From: JAUNSR01 sp036655755
GTDB taxonomy: Bacteria > Bacteroidota > Bacteroidia > Bacteroidales > JAUNSR01
Length of the DNA stretch: 50,397 nt
Assembly (NCBI GenBank): GCA_036655755.1
Contig: JAVVPN010000012.1
Location: 1 to 50,397 of the forward strand
Reading direction: 5' to 3'
This document shows, one piece after another, positions 42,903 to 50,397 of this stretch (within the stretch, counting starts at the first letter, position 1; every line of letters starts with the position of its first letter). The notes under the pieces were generated by a model. It searched no databases and was not told the DNA's origin. It saw only the letters and a list, made by a program, of their open reading frames with translations. Position numbers and translations under genes: made by a program.

Positions 42903-44081
42903 TTATCCCAATACCCATTTCGCCACCTTTGGAAAAGCACGGAATGCTGAGGCTGTCAATATCCATGAAAGCGTCATTACCAAAATAGCTGCAACCGGTA
43001 TCTGCAATGCAACCGGTACTCCTAATTTCTGAGCGGCAACATACCCTATTCCCACAAAGAAATAATGACACATATAAATACCTAACCCATAAATGGATAC
43101 TTTATTCAGCCATCTTGAAAAACGATCAGACGGAATACGCACTTTCTGCAAAAGAATAAAGAATGCAATAGTCATTAATACGACATTGGGAGAACAGTAG
43201 GTCCAAAAGAGCTCAATCATCGGTTCGGTTGCGGCCGGATTACCCATCATGTGACGAAAACCTGTAAACGTTGCAACATAACCGATCAAGAATAATGGTA
43301 TGGCAGCAAGTAATGTTTTACCAAGCGACATCCGGTTATATTTTTTCAGATAATAACCGAGCAATAAGTAGCCGTTGAATCCCGCAAAATAATAAAGCAT
43401 CCCAAAGCTGTTCCATGAACACGTTCCCCAAAAATAAGTACTCAGAAATTGATATACATACGGAAAAAAGAGCGTAACACCCCATAACATCAAATATACT
43501 TCAAGCGATCGTTTACTGCATTTTTCAAGCCAACTCGAAATAACTGGCATAAACAAGTAAAGACCGATAAGCATATAGATATACCACATGTGTACCGCAT
43601 ATACCGAAAAGTTAAACGGAATCAACACAATATTTTTGAGTGCGGATGCAAATGACAGAGATGGCTCCAACCCATAAGCTCCTGCATATGGAAAGAATAC
43701 GGTTACGAAGGAACTGTCGCCACCAAACAAGCCCACCACCCATGGGAATAAATTATAAAGCAATGACCAAATCAGAAATGGCACCAATACGCGAAGTAAA
43801 CGTTTTTTATAAAACCCTTCCATCGTTATGTTGCGGACCGGTAATAGCAAAAGACCGGTCATCATAGCAAAAAGCGGTACACATGGCCGTACCATTGAGC
43901 CATAAAAAGCGCCGAAAAAGCCAAAGTCGGGATCGGTTGCCGCATTCGGCGAAAGATTAAACGGATCGCAGCAATGGCAGCATACGACCAGAAAAATAGC
44001 TGTAAAACGGGCTGCATCCACCCATGGTAAATGATGCTTTGAACTTACCGCTACTTGCGGTTCTGAAATGTGTGAATTCAT
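42903..44081 (-). CDS. Membrane acyltransferase (acyltransferase family 3)
   Basis: The protein has 392 residues with about 10 membrane segments. The N-terminal family motif is HLPWVDAARFTAIFLVVCCHCCDPF, with the conserved His of this family in CHCC. MRxxVPLFAMMTGLLLLP-like (seen as VRPCVPLFAMMTGLLLLP) and YKKRLLRVLVPFLIWSLLY are further marks. Such proteins O-acetylate sugars of polysaccharides, lipopolysaccharide or peptidoglycan, or related substrates, in the inner membrane. Substrate unknown. Its stop codon is 2 bp past the small-RNA terminator, so the two transcripts converge. It stands divergent from the sulfatase gene. Confidence 0.88.
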   Translation of the reverse strand: MNSHISEPQVAVSSKHHLPWVDAARFTAIFLVVCCHCCDPFNLSPNAATDPDFGFFGAFYGSMVRPCVPLFAMMTGLLLLPVRNITMEGFYKKRLLRVLVPFLIWSLLYNLFPWVVGLFGGDSSFVTVFFPYAGAYGLEPSLSFASALKNIVLIPFNFSVYAVHMWYIYMLIGLYLFMPVISSWLEKCSKRSLEVYLMLWGVTLFFPYVYQFLSTYFWGTCSWNSFGMLYYFAGFNGYLLLGYYLKKYNRMSLGKTLLAAIPLFLIGYVATFTGFRHMMGNPAATEPMIELFWTYCSPNVVLMTIAFFILLQKVRIPSDRFSRWLNKVSIYGLGIYMCHYFFVGIGYVAAQKLGVPVALQIPVAAILVMTLSWILTASAFRAFPKVAKWVLG

Positions 44082-44187
44082 GATGATTAATGTGATGTTT
44101 TTCTGTGAACTATATGTCAGTAACAGGTTCCGTTTATTTTTTACAATTAAAACGAAGCTTCTAAATAATTAAAATTTCAGCAAATTG

Positions 44188-44195
44188 CAAATATA
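44188..44195 (-). promoter_or_regulatory. Candidate -7 element of the acyltransferase gene
   Basis: The minus strand reads TATATTTG, an exact TAnnTTTG match, about 107 bp before the start codon at 44081. No clear -33 element. Confidence 0.35.
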
Positions 44196-44259
44196 CGCAT
44201 CTGTTATTTTTTTATTATTAATTATATTTATCACCGAAAACACTAATCTTAATCCGCTG

Positions 44260-45765
44260 ATGGAAAACAAACTTTCTTTTTTATTATTAAGCATTCCTAT
44301 CTGTTCCAACATTTTTCCGGCTATTTCGTTCGGACAACCCCAATCGCCGAATATTGTAGTATTTTTAGTTGATGATATGGGATGGCAAGATACGTCTGTA
44401 CCTTTTTGGACACAACGTACACATTTAAATAATACCTATGAAACGCCCAATATGGAGCGACTTGCAAACCGGGGGGTGAAATTTACTCAAGCATACGCTT
44501 ATCCGGTAAGTTCTCCTTCCAGGGTAAGTCTGATGACGGGAGCGAATGTTGCACAACATCAGGTTTCTAACTGGACACTTTATAAAGATCAGCCGACCGA
44601 CAGAGAGAGCGGCGTACTCAACTTTGGCAAATGGAATTATAATGGCCTTTCTCAAGAACAAGGTGATCCGAATGCTTTTTACTCGAAAACCCTTCCTACT
44701 ATTTTGCGCGAAAATGGATATTATACCGCTTTGGTAGGGAAAGCCCATCTGGGTGCAATCGATACACCGGCAGCCAATCCCCTCAATGTGGGTTTTGATG
44801 TAAACGTGGGCGGACATGCCGCCGGAGCAATGGGCAGTTATCTGGGAGAAATGAATTATGGAAATCAGGAAACCGGAGGCTGGACACAACCATGGGGAGT
44901 ACCTACCCTGGAAGCATACCATGGAAGTGATATATTCCTTACTGAGGCCCTTACGATAGAAAGCAATCGCTTTATCCAAAAAGCGGTTGCAGATCAGAAG
45001 CCATTCTTTCTCTATCTCAGCCATTATGCCGTACATGCACCTTTTAATGCTGACAAGCGGTTCTATCAAAAATATAAGAAAAAAGGGCTCAGTGATACAG
45101 AAGCGCAATATGCCAGCCTTATTGAAGGAATGGATAAAAGTCTGGGAGATGTGATGAACTGTCTCGAGCAAGAAGGAGTAGCCCAAAATACGGTTATTAT
45201 CTTCATGTCCGACAATGGCGGTTATTCGGTTGGCCGCGGAGGCGAAGCCATGCAGCGTAATTATCCGTTAAGAGGCGGAAAAGGGGCCTGTTACGAAGGG
45301 GGAATCCGCGAGCCCATGCTGGTATCCTGGCCGGGAATAGCTCCGGAGGGGACGACTAATGAAACGCCCGTAATTATTGAAGACTTCTTCCCTTCGATAC
45401 TTGAAATCGCAGGTATTAAAAAATACGATACGCCTCAGCGGATAGATGGTAAAAGCTTTGTAAAAGCTTTGCGTAAAAACAAAACAATTCATCCGGATCG
45501 TTCATTAATTTTTCATTACCCAAACAATTGGGGTGAACGATACGAAGATGTCGGCCTTCCGCAAAGTGCGATTCGAAAAGGAGATTGGAAACTGATATAT
45601 TCGTATGAAACCGAAACAACTCAATTATTTAATCTACGAGAAGACATTTCCGAAAAACAGGATCTGAGTGCGGATCCTCGTTATCAGAAAATATCCGAAA
45701 AGCTCAGTAAAGAACTTTTCGGATATCTGGACAAAAACAATGCAAATATGCCGATCCGAAAATAA
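44260..45765 (+). CDS. Secreted Ser-type sulfatase
   Basis: The protein has 501 residues from the start at 44260, which gives a proper signal peptide (to about 25, ending ISFGQ). The upstream Met at 44185 adds 25 hydrophobic residues and is less likely. Metal ligands are D38-D39 (FLVDDMGWQD) and the DNG of FMSDNGG. The S-x-P-x-R motif PVSSPSRVSL gives Ser84 as the residue turned into formylglycine, and GKAHLG is the second active-site motif. Ser-type sulfatases need an anaerobic radical-SAM maturase (anSME), not encoded here. The enzyme would remove sulfate from host mucin or glycosaminoglycans or algal glycans. The gene ends 1 bp from the convergent hydrolase gene. Confidence 0.93.
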   Translation: MENKLSFLLLSIPICSNIFPAISFGQPQSPNIVVFLVDDMGWQDTSVPFWTQRTHLNNTYETPNMERLANRGVKFTQAYAYPVSSPSRVSLMTGANVAQHQVSNWTLYKDQPTDRESGVLNFGKWNYNGLSQEQGDPNAFYSKTLPTILRENGYYTALVGKAHLGAIDTPAANPLNVGFDVNVGGHAAGAMGSYLGEMNYGNQETGGWTQPWGVPTLEAYHGSDIFLTEALTIESNRFIQKAVADQKPFFLYLSHYAVHAPFNADKRFYQKYKKKGLSDTEAQYASLIEGMDKSLGDVMNCLEQEGVAQNTVIIFMSDNGGYSVGRGGEAMQRNYPLRGGKGACYEGGIREPMLVSWPGIAPEGTTNETPVIIEDFFPSILEIAGIKKYDTPQRIDGKSFVKALRKNKTIHPDRSLIFHYPNNWGERYEDVGLPQSAIRKGDWKLIYSYETETTQLFNLREDISEKQDLSADPRYQKISEKLSKELFGYLDKNNANMPIRK

Positions 45766-45766
45766 C

Positions 45767-46567
45767 CTATAACCGGATTATTTCCAGATCATCCGGCACA
45801 AACACATTACCGCTGAATGCGCTTTTAGCTTCAGCGGTATATTTATTTTTCCGCTGTGCCAATGTCTTATCTTCCGTATGAAAAAGCAACAGGTTTTTCA
45901 CACCCAGTTGCTCCGCCAGTTTTCCCGCATCGAGTGCCGTGCTGTGATGCTTCTCGTAGGGTTTAAAAATATCCCGGTCGGCGTATAAACAGAACGCTTC
46001 ACAAAGCATCCAGTCACTATTTTCTACATATTCCCGGTTCAGCTCATTATAAGGCTCGTCGCCCAGACAAACCAACCGTTGCCCGTCGGGCAGAAGTGCC
46101 GCAAACCCGAACTGTTTTTCTTTGGCAGAAGCAATATCAAAACAAGTAATCGTCATTCCCGCCGCTTCAAACCGGCCGCCATCCTTTACTTCACATAATT
46201 CAATGCCGTTTCCTAAAAAAGCCGTTATCTTTTTCGGCAATGTCATCCGGCAGATCCAGTCAAGCACTTCCACTACCTTATCATGTCCGTAAATTCGTAA
46301 AGTACCCTCGTATTGCCCTTTCTGCTTCAATTGGGCAACCGTTCGGATAATCCAGATTACGCCCAATAAATGATCGGTATGTGCATGCGTTACAAAAACA
46401 TGGTGAATCCGGTTTACCCCGATACCCGCTTTCTCTAGCTGTATCAGGATTCCATTTCCACCGCCGGCATCCACCAACATACACTCCTCTTCTTGTCTTA
46501 GGGCGAAGCAGGTATTATAACATTTCGTTACAGCCGCATTGCCCGTACCCAACATAATCAACTCCAT
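45767..46567 (-). CDS. MBL-fold metallohydrolase, RNase Z-like
   Basis: The protein has 266 residues. The metal-binding motif is VTHAHTDHLLG (H61, H63, D65, H66), after MLGTGNA and VDAGGGNG; later ligands are in LGDEP (Asp) and KHHSTALDAGKLA and LLLFHTED (His). This is the RNase Z/ElaC or arylsulfatase-like branch of the fold, but a canonical RNase Z has longer flexible-arm features, so the real substrate is open. Soluble cytoplasmic protein. It follows menA by 16 bp on the same strand and is likely co-transcribed with it. Confidence 0.85.
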   Translation of the reverse strand: MELIMLGTGNAAVTKCYNTCFALRQEEECMLVDAGGGNGILIQLEKAGIGVNRIHHVFVTHAHTDHLLGVIWIIRTVAQLKQKGQYEGTLRIYGHDKVVEVLDWICRMTLPKKITAFLGNGIELCEVKDGGRFEAAGMTITCFDIASAKEKQFGFAALLPDGQRLVCLGDEPYNELNREYVENSDWMLCEAFCLYADRDIFKPYEKHHSTALDAGKLAEQLGVKNLLLFHTEDKTLAQRKNKYTAEAKSAFSGNVFVPDDLEIIRL

Positions 46568-46583
46568 ATATTTTCTTTCTGTA

Positions 46584-47456
46584 TTATTTACTAATTATTA
46601 ATCCGATACTCAGGCAAACGGCAAACAATAACACATTAAGCGCAGTCATCCCCAACACCTTGTTGAGCGCTTTTCCGCGCAACGATTGCAATTTAAACCA
46701 TAACATGACCGAAAAAATCACAAAAGGAAACGAAATGGCAATCCACAAAAAAGAGGTATAGCCGATTACCGCATATCCCAGATTATAGGCAAGAATACAG
46801 TTCACCAGATATACAAGCGCCATCCTTTCGCGCCCGAATATCACCACCGTAGTGCGCTTGCCCGAAACCGCATCCGTTTCCATATCGCGGTAATTATTTA
46901 CAATCAAAACATTTACACCTACCAATCCCACTCCGATCGAGGCGAGCCATACATCCACCGGGAAATCATGGGCCTGCACATAATAGGTAAACACCACCGG
47001 TACGATGCCATAAAATATCAATACGGCGATATCACCCAGTCCGTGATAAGAAAGCGGATAAGGCCCTCCTGAATAAGCAAACGCAAACACAGCCACCAAT
47101 GCACCAACACCGATCAACCACCATCCGCCATAATAAATCAATGATAGTCCTACCAATAGCGCGAGCGAAATGGTAATCAGCGTGGCGCGCCACATGGCTT
47201 TAGCCGAAATCTTCCCGGTAGCTACTGCCCGCTCTGGGCCTAACCGGTCTTCCCGGTCGGTACCTTTTTTAAAATCGTAATAATCATTTACGAAGTTCGA
47301 TGTAATTTGCGCCAATAAGGCAAACACAAGGCATATCAATGCCGGTATCCAGTTGAATTTGCCAAAAGCATACGCCAGCGCCGAACCGGCAAGCACAGGA
47401 GCCACACCTACCAATAAAGTTTTTGGGCGTGCGGCTAAGAACCACTCTTTTATCAT
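46584..47456 (-). CDS. menA: 1,4-dihydroxy-2-naphthoate polyprenyltransferase
   Basis: The protein has 290 residues with about nine membrane segments. The UbiA-type Asp-rich motif is NFVNDYYDFKKGTDREDR (N57, D58, D61, D67, D70), the second motif is NNYRDMETDAVSGKRT, and AARPKTLLVGVAPVLAGSALAY is the MenA N-terminus. It attaches the prenyl tail to DHNA in menaquinone synthesis. I moved the start to 47456, since the 26 residues before it are not family-like. A -7 match (47483-47490) 27 bp upstream supports that start. The MBL-fold hydrolase gene is just downstream. Confidence 0.93.
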   Translation of the reverse strand: MIKEWFLAARPKTLLVGVAPVLAGSALAYAFGKFNWIPALICLVFALLAQITSNFVNDYYDFKKGTDREDRLGPERAVATGKISAKAMWRATLITISLALLVGLSLIYYGGWWLIGVGALVAVFAFAYSGGPYPLSYHGLGDIAVLIFYGIVPVVFTYYVQAHDFPVDVWLASIGVGLVGVNVLIVNNYRDMETDAVSGKRTTVVIFGRERMALVYLVNCILAYNLGYAVIGYTSFLWIAISFPFVIFSVMLWFKLQSLRGKALNKVLGMTALNVLLFAVCLSIGLIISK

Positions 47457-47482
47457 AGTTGCATTTTTGAATAATCGGACAA

Positions 47483-47490
47483 CAAACTTA
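47483..47490 (-). promoter_or_regulatory. -7 promoter element of menA
   Basis: The minus strand reads TAAGTTTG, an exact TAnnTTTG match, 27 bp before the chosen start. No -33 TTG at normal distance. Confidence 0.45.
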
Positions 47491-47587
47491 GAAATAATTC
47501 GGCAGAAAATATCGGTATCGAAATTCAATATCATTAAATTTGAAATGGCGTATTTATACCTTGATATTAAAAAAATAGATTATACCT

Positions 47588-48727
47588 ATGAACTATAATG
47601 TTTTTTCTTTTCCGGGAGTCACCGTCAACCTATCCGAATACAAACCGCATAATGGCGCGGCGGAGTATCATCTCATTCTTCAGATTTCTGATATACGGCT
47701 GAATTATCCCGATCAACTCCACGCTATATCATCGGTCTTTCAGCAATTCGTCAAAGAGTACCTTGCAGAGTGCCCGGTTGTTTTCAAGCGCTTTTTTTTA
47801 AGCGATGCCGCCAACCAGTCGGAGTTATTATATACCCGGATAAACGAAAAATCCGCTGTTTCGGTAGTAGAACAGCGGCCTCTCAATGGATCGAAAATAG
47901 CCCTTTGGGCCTATCTGGTCAGTGATATGCAGGTCAGATCCCAGCCAAACGGCTTAATAGAAGCTTCCCACAGCTCTTATAGCCATCTATGGGGCACAGG
48001 TGCCCAAATACCCGCATCCTCATCCGAATATCAAACCAATCAGGTATTGGAAACATATATCCGACAACTTAACCAATACCACTGTTCGTTGGCCGACAAC
48101 TGCATACGTACCTGGTTTTTCATACAAAATGTAGATGTAAACTATTCCGGAATGGTTACGGAAAGGAATAAAGTGTTCGACGAGCAAGGCCTGACTGAAG
48201 ATACCCACTACATCGCGAGTACCGGTATCGGCGGCCGTACTGCAAATCCCAAGGTAGCCGTTTTAATGGATTCGTATGCAATCAGCGGAATTAAGGAGAA
48301 GCAAATCAACCACCTCTATGCTCTGACACATCTTAACCGAACCTCCGAATACGGTGTACGCTTTGAACGGGGAACATCCATCGATTATGGCGACAGACGG
48401 CATGTCTTCATCTCCGGAACCGCAAGCATCGATCGCCATGGAAATGTAATTTATCCCGGAGATATTTACCGCCAAACCCAACGGATGTGGGCGAATGTAA
48501 AGGCCTTGTTGGCGGAAGCAGATTGCAGTTTCAATAATATCTGCCAAATGATTGTATACTTGCGTGATTCATCCGATTTCACAATAGTGAAAGAGCTTTT
48601 CGAAAAACAATTCCCGGTTACCCCTTTTATTATTGTCCATGCTCCGGTATGCCGTCCCGAATGGCTCATCGAGATGGAATGCATTGCCCTTCTCCCTGTA
48701 AAAAACAAGGAATACGCTATTTTCTGA
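47588..48727 (+). CDS. Chorismatase/Rid-like (FkbO/Hyg5-type) protein
   Basis: The protein has 379 residues. An N-terminal half without firm matches (about 1-130) leads to a two-part trefoil-like RidA fold (about 150-379). Typical blocks are CIRTWFFIQNVD, ASTGIGGRT, YGVRFERG, VFISGTASIDRHGNV, NVKALLAEADCSFNNICQMIVYLRD and WLIEMECIALLP, where E364 sits where chorismatases carry a catalytic Glu. Length (about 350-380) fits FkbO/Hyg5/XanB2, which turn chorismate into hydroxybenzoates or dihydroxy acids. It is divergent from menA, another chorismate-derived pathway. It may instead be an uncharacterised Rid homologue. Confidence 0.65.
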   Translation: MNYNVFSFPGVTVNLSEYKPHNGAAEYHLILQISDIRLNYPDQLHAISSVFQQFVKEYLAECPVVFKRFFLSDAANQSELLYTRINEKSAVSVVEQRPLNGSKIALWAYLVSDMQVRSQPNGLIEASHSSYSHLWGTGAQIPASSSEYQTNQVLETYIRQLNQYHCSLADNCIRTWFFIQNVDVNYSGMVTERNKVFDEQGLTEDTHYIASTGIGGRTANPKVAVLMDSYAISGIKEKQINHLYALTHLNRTSEYGVRFERGTSIDYGDRRHVFISGTASIDRHGNVIYPGDIYRQTQRMWANVKALLAEADCSFNNICQMIVYLRDSSDFTIVKELFEKQFPVTPFIIVHAPVCRPEWLIEMECIALLPVKNKEYAIF

Positions 48728-48734
48728 ATACGCA

Positions 48735-48774
48735 TAAAAAACCGGTAGCATGATTATTACTCATACCACCGGTT
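48735..48774 (-). terminator. Terminator of the discoidin protein gene
   Basis: On the minus strand a 13-bp stem with two G-U pairs (48762-48774 with 48740-48752) is followed by six T. On the plus strand the same arms have two mismatches, so it works mainly for the minus-strand gene. Confidence 0.8.
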
Positions 48775-48807
48775 CTTACTCTAACCTTTAAAGAAACACG
48801 AAACGCA

Positions 48808-50397
48808 TTATTTCGATCCGATAATCACTTTTGCCGTCTGTATTCCATTCACACCTCTGATAACTAACAAATACACACCTTCCGGAATATTTTCGACAGA
48901 CAATTCCGTCAGATTTCCGGTAACTTCCCGTTCTGTTAAAGTAGCCCCCTGTAAAGACATCAACCGGATGAAAGAGGCATCATCTGTTTTCACTTTCAGC
49001 ACTCCGTTTTTCTTAACCGGATTCGGATAAATCTCTACATTCCGGTTATCCTCAACAGATTCCAGATTAACTGATCCACCTAATTTCTTTCCATAAGCTT
49101 CGAATTCAGCCAAAGAAAAACCAAACGTGCGTGCAGTTGTAATTAACACCTTCAGATATTTAGCCGTAACAGGCTTATCAAGGGCAATCTTATTTTCCTT
49201 TCCTAACTGCGTGTTGTAAGTAGCAACCAATTCATACGAATCCGCATCGTCAGATGTAGGCGACGCATAAATTTCAATCGCACTTGGATACTCTAAATAC
49301 CCATGCTTATCGAAAAGTGCTCTAAATGAATTAAGTTCATAAGTCCCCTGCAAATCGAAAACAAGCTCGGGCGTGATGAATCCCTGCATATCACAAGGGG
49401 ATGACCACCATGTATTTAACTTCGTATCGGTTACTCCTTTCGCACCGATGGCACCCGTCGTATTGGTTTCGACGTTCGGTTCATCATAATAAATATGCTT
49501 CGGAGTAATCACGGGTATCTTATCAACTAAAACATTCGCATTATCCGGATCGAGTACATTCACTTCAAACTTCGTTGTCTTCGACCACTTGCCATTCACA
49601 ACAGTTGTCGTTACAAACGCACTACCCAATCTATCATGCGTAACCAGATCTAAATTAATGGATTCATCTTCCACCTTCAGATTCTCGATCGTTACTATAT
49701 TATTCGCAGAAGATATTACGGTAACTCCGAAATTACTTTCTTTTGCATCACCCCCTAACGAATAGGGTATCGCAACCGAAGTACGAGCATTCAAAAATAC
49801 ATCTTTCTGCCCCGGGGTACCCAGTGCCAGATTCGACTCAATTCCATATACCTCGAATTCCCAAACACGGATAGTAATAGGCATCTCCTCATCGTATGGC
49901 GTAAACCGCACATAACGCGCATCCATCGCTTTTATATAATCGTTCTTTATATTTTCCGGACGATTTGTTTCAGACACTACTTCTGTCCAATCCGAACCAT
50001 TCTCACTCAGTTCAATCCTGTAGTTTTTAATATTATCATTCGGATTCTCTTTGATACCACAATCAAACCATTGGAATCGGTAAACCTTATATACCTCTTC
50101 CAAATCGATGATTACCCAATGCGATTTATCGCCTCCGGCACACCATTTCTGATGAATTCCGCTATTCGTAGTTGCTCCGTCAATAATCCATTTAGGATAT
50201 TCACCCGAACCCTCCATCGCACTGCTATAACTTAATATCGATTTCTTCACGCTTACATTTTCCAGCTTTTTCAGATCCGAAACATCCACCAAAGCCGATT
50301 CTGTTTTATCTGCTACCCCTTGAGCGTTCGTTACCTGAACCCGGATATCATATATAGCGGGAGCATTGAATTTAAAAAAGGCCGAATCATTATTTTG
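48808..50397 (-). CDS. Discoidin-domain type IX secreted protein, 5' end outside the window
   Basis: The last 529 residues are visible; the frame stays open to the right edge, so the start and any catalytic domain are missing. A PKD-like segment (APAIYDIRVQVTNAQGVADKTE) is followed by an F5/8 type C (discoidin) domain (KWIIDGATTN to VWEFEVYG), a linker beta domain, a second discoidin domain (TWWSSPCDMQGF to SLAEFEAYGKK) and a type IX sorting domain (VEIYPNPVKKNGVLKV to AKVIIGSK). This layout is common in secreted glycoside hydrolases, with discoidin domains binding sugars. The Leu codon TTG at 50290-50292 could be misread as a start. The enzyme family cannot be told from this part. Confidence 0.9.
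   Translation of the reverse strand, partial: QNNDSAFFKFNAPAIYDIRVQVTNAQGVADKTESALVDVSDLKKLENVSVKKSILSYSSAMEGSGEYPKWIIDGATTNSGIHQKWCAGGDKSHWVIIDLEEVYKVYRFQWFDCGIKENPNDNIKNYRIELSENGSDWTEVVSETNRPENIKNDYIKAMDARYVRFTPYDEEMPITIRVWEFEVYGIESNLALGTPGQKDVFLNARTSVAIPYSLGGDAKESNFGVTVISSANNIVTIENLKVEDESINLDLVTHDRLGSAFVTTTVVNGKWSKTTKFEVNVLDPDNANVLVDKIPVITPKHIYYDEPNVETNTTGAIGAKGVTDTKLNTWWSSPCDMQGFITPELVFDLQGTYELNSFRALFDKHGYLEYPSAIEIYASPTSDDADSYELVATYNTQLGKENKIALDKPVTAKYLKVLITTARTFGFSLAEFEAYGKKLGGSVNLESVEDNRNVEIYPNPVKKNGVLKVKTDDASFIRLMSLQGATLTEREVTGNLTELSVENIPEGVYLLVIRGVNGIQTAKVIIGSK

Noticed and set aside
42759..42950. 63-residue open frame over the small-RNA locus
   Set aside because: It passes through the promoter and the terminator hairpin and overlaps the acyltransferase gene end; no ribosome site or family features.
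44425..45186. 253-residue open frame antisense to the sulfatase gene
   Set aside because: The plus strand encodes complete sulfatase motifs; the antisense product is Cys/Ile-rich with no family features.
50290..50292. TTG as the start of the discoidin protein
   Set aside because: The frame continues without a stop to the right edge and encodes PKD-like sequence, so this is an internal Leu codon.
1..50397. tRNA, rRNA, CRISPR array, phage or transposase genes
   Set aside because: I looked for repeats with regular spacers, DDE or integrase motifs and tRNA-like cloverleaf ends in gene gaps and saw none; a tRNAscan or Infernal run would be decisive.

Overview
This window reads as chromosomal DNA of an anaerobic, gut- or mouth-type member of the order Bacteroidales. 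Parabacteroides or another Tannerellaceae-like lineage fits best, but this is an inference from gene content, not from a marker gene. Supporting signs are type III glutamine synthetase, AsnA, a GadB-GlsA-GadC acid-resistance set, Ser-type sulfatase, PNGase, Omp28-like and C-terminal sorting-domain (type IX secretion) proteins, TAnnTTTG promoter elements, A-rich rather than GGAGG ribosome binding sites, and base composition in the low to mid 40s % G+C by eye. No tRNA, rRNA, CRISPR array, transposase or phage gene was seen.

Region 1-7925 (all minus strand) is one tightly packed gene set: a TlpA-like thioredoxin, an outer-membrane barrel protein, an Omp28-like CxxC lipoprotein, a short sorting-domain protein, two large Omp28-like CxxC proteins with C-terminal sorting-type domains, and the start of a further secreted protein. 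It looks like a dedicated periplasm-to-surface thiol/disulfide system and is my main candidate for something undescribed. A secreted S9 peptidase (8398-11184) follows. Then comes a 263-bp element made of nested inverted repeats with 15-bp perfect ends (11299-11561).

Region 11624-17291 holds a TcyP-type cystine importer divergent from gadB-glsA-gadC. In the latter set, glutaminase makes glutamate and ammonia, GadB uses a proton to make GABA, and GadC exchanges GABA for glutamate. Next are an MFS transporter and a PNGase F-like deglycosidase, divergent around a 22-bp palindrome, and then asnA-glnN, which handle nitrogen assimilation.

Region 23740-32343 is a seven-gene minus-strand operon: AsmA-like protein, TolC, HlyD, two ABC ATPases and two ABC-2 permeases. 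It resembles E. coli YbhG-F-S-R with YbhF split in two, and its degenerate ATPase motifs all fall in one of the two composite ATP sites. Region 32549-41954 contains a receiver-histidine kinase hybrid, a sialidase-like BNR protein, a PHP phosphatase, a DUF488 protein, a secreted rhodanese, a small barrel protein, yebC, pheT and hsp20.

Region 42171-50397 contains a secreted protein of unknown function and a promoter-terminator pair that brackets a likely ~60-nt small RNA (42838-42900). It also holds a membrane acyltransferase, a Ser-type sulfatase, an MBL-fold hydrolase, menA, a chorismatase/Rid-like protein and the 3' part of a discoidin-domain type IX secreted protein. PNGase, the sialidase-like protein, the sulfatase and the discoidin protein together suggest foraging on host or complex glycans.
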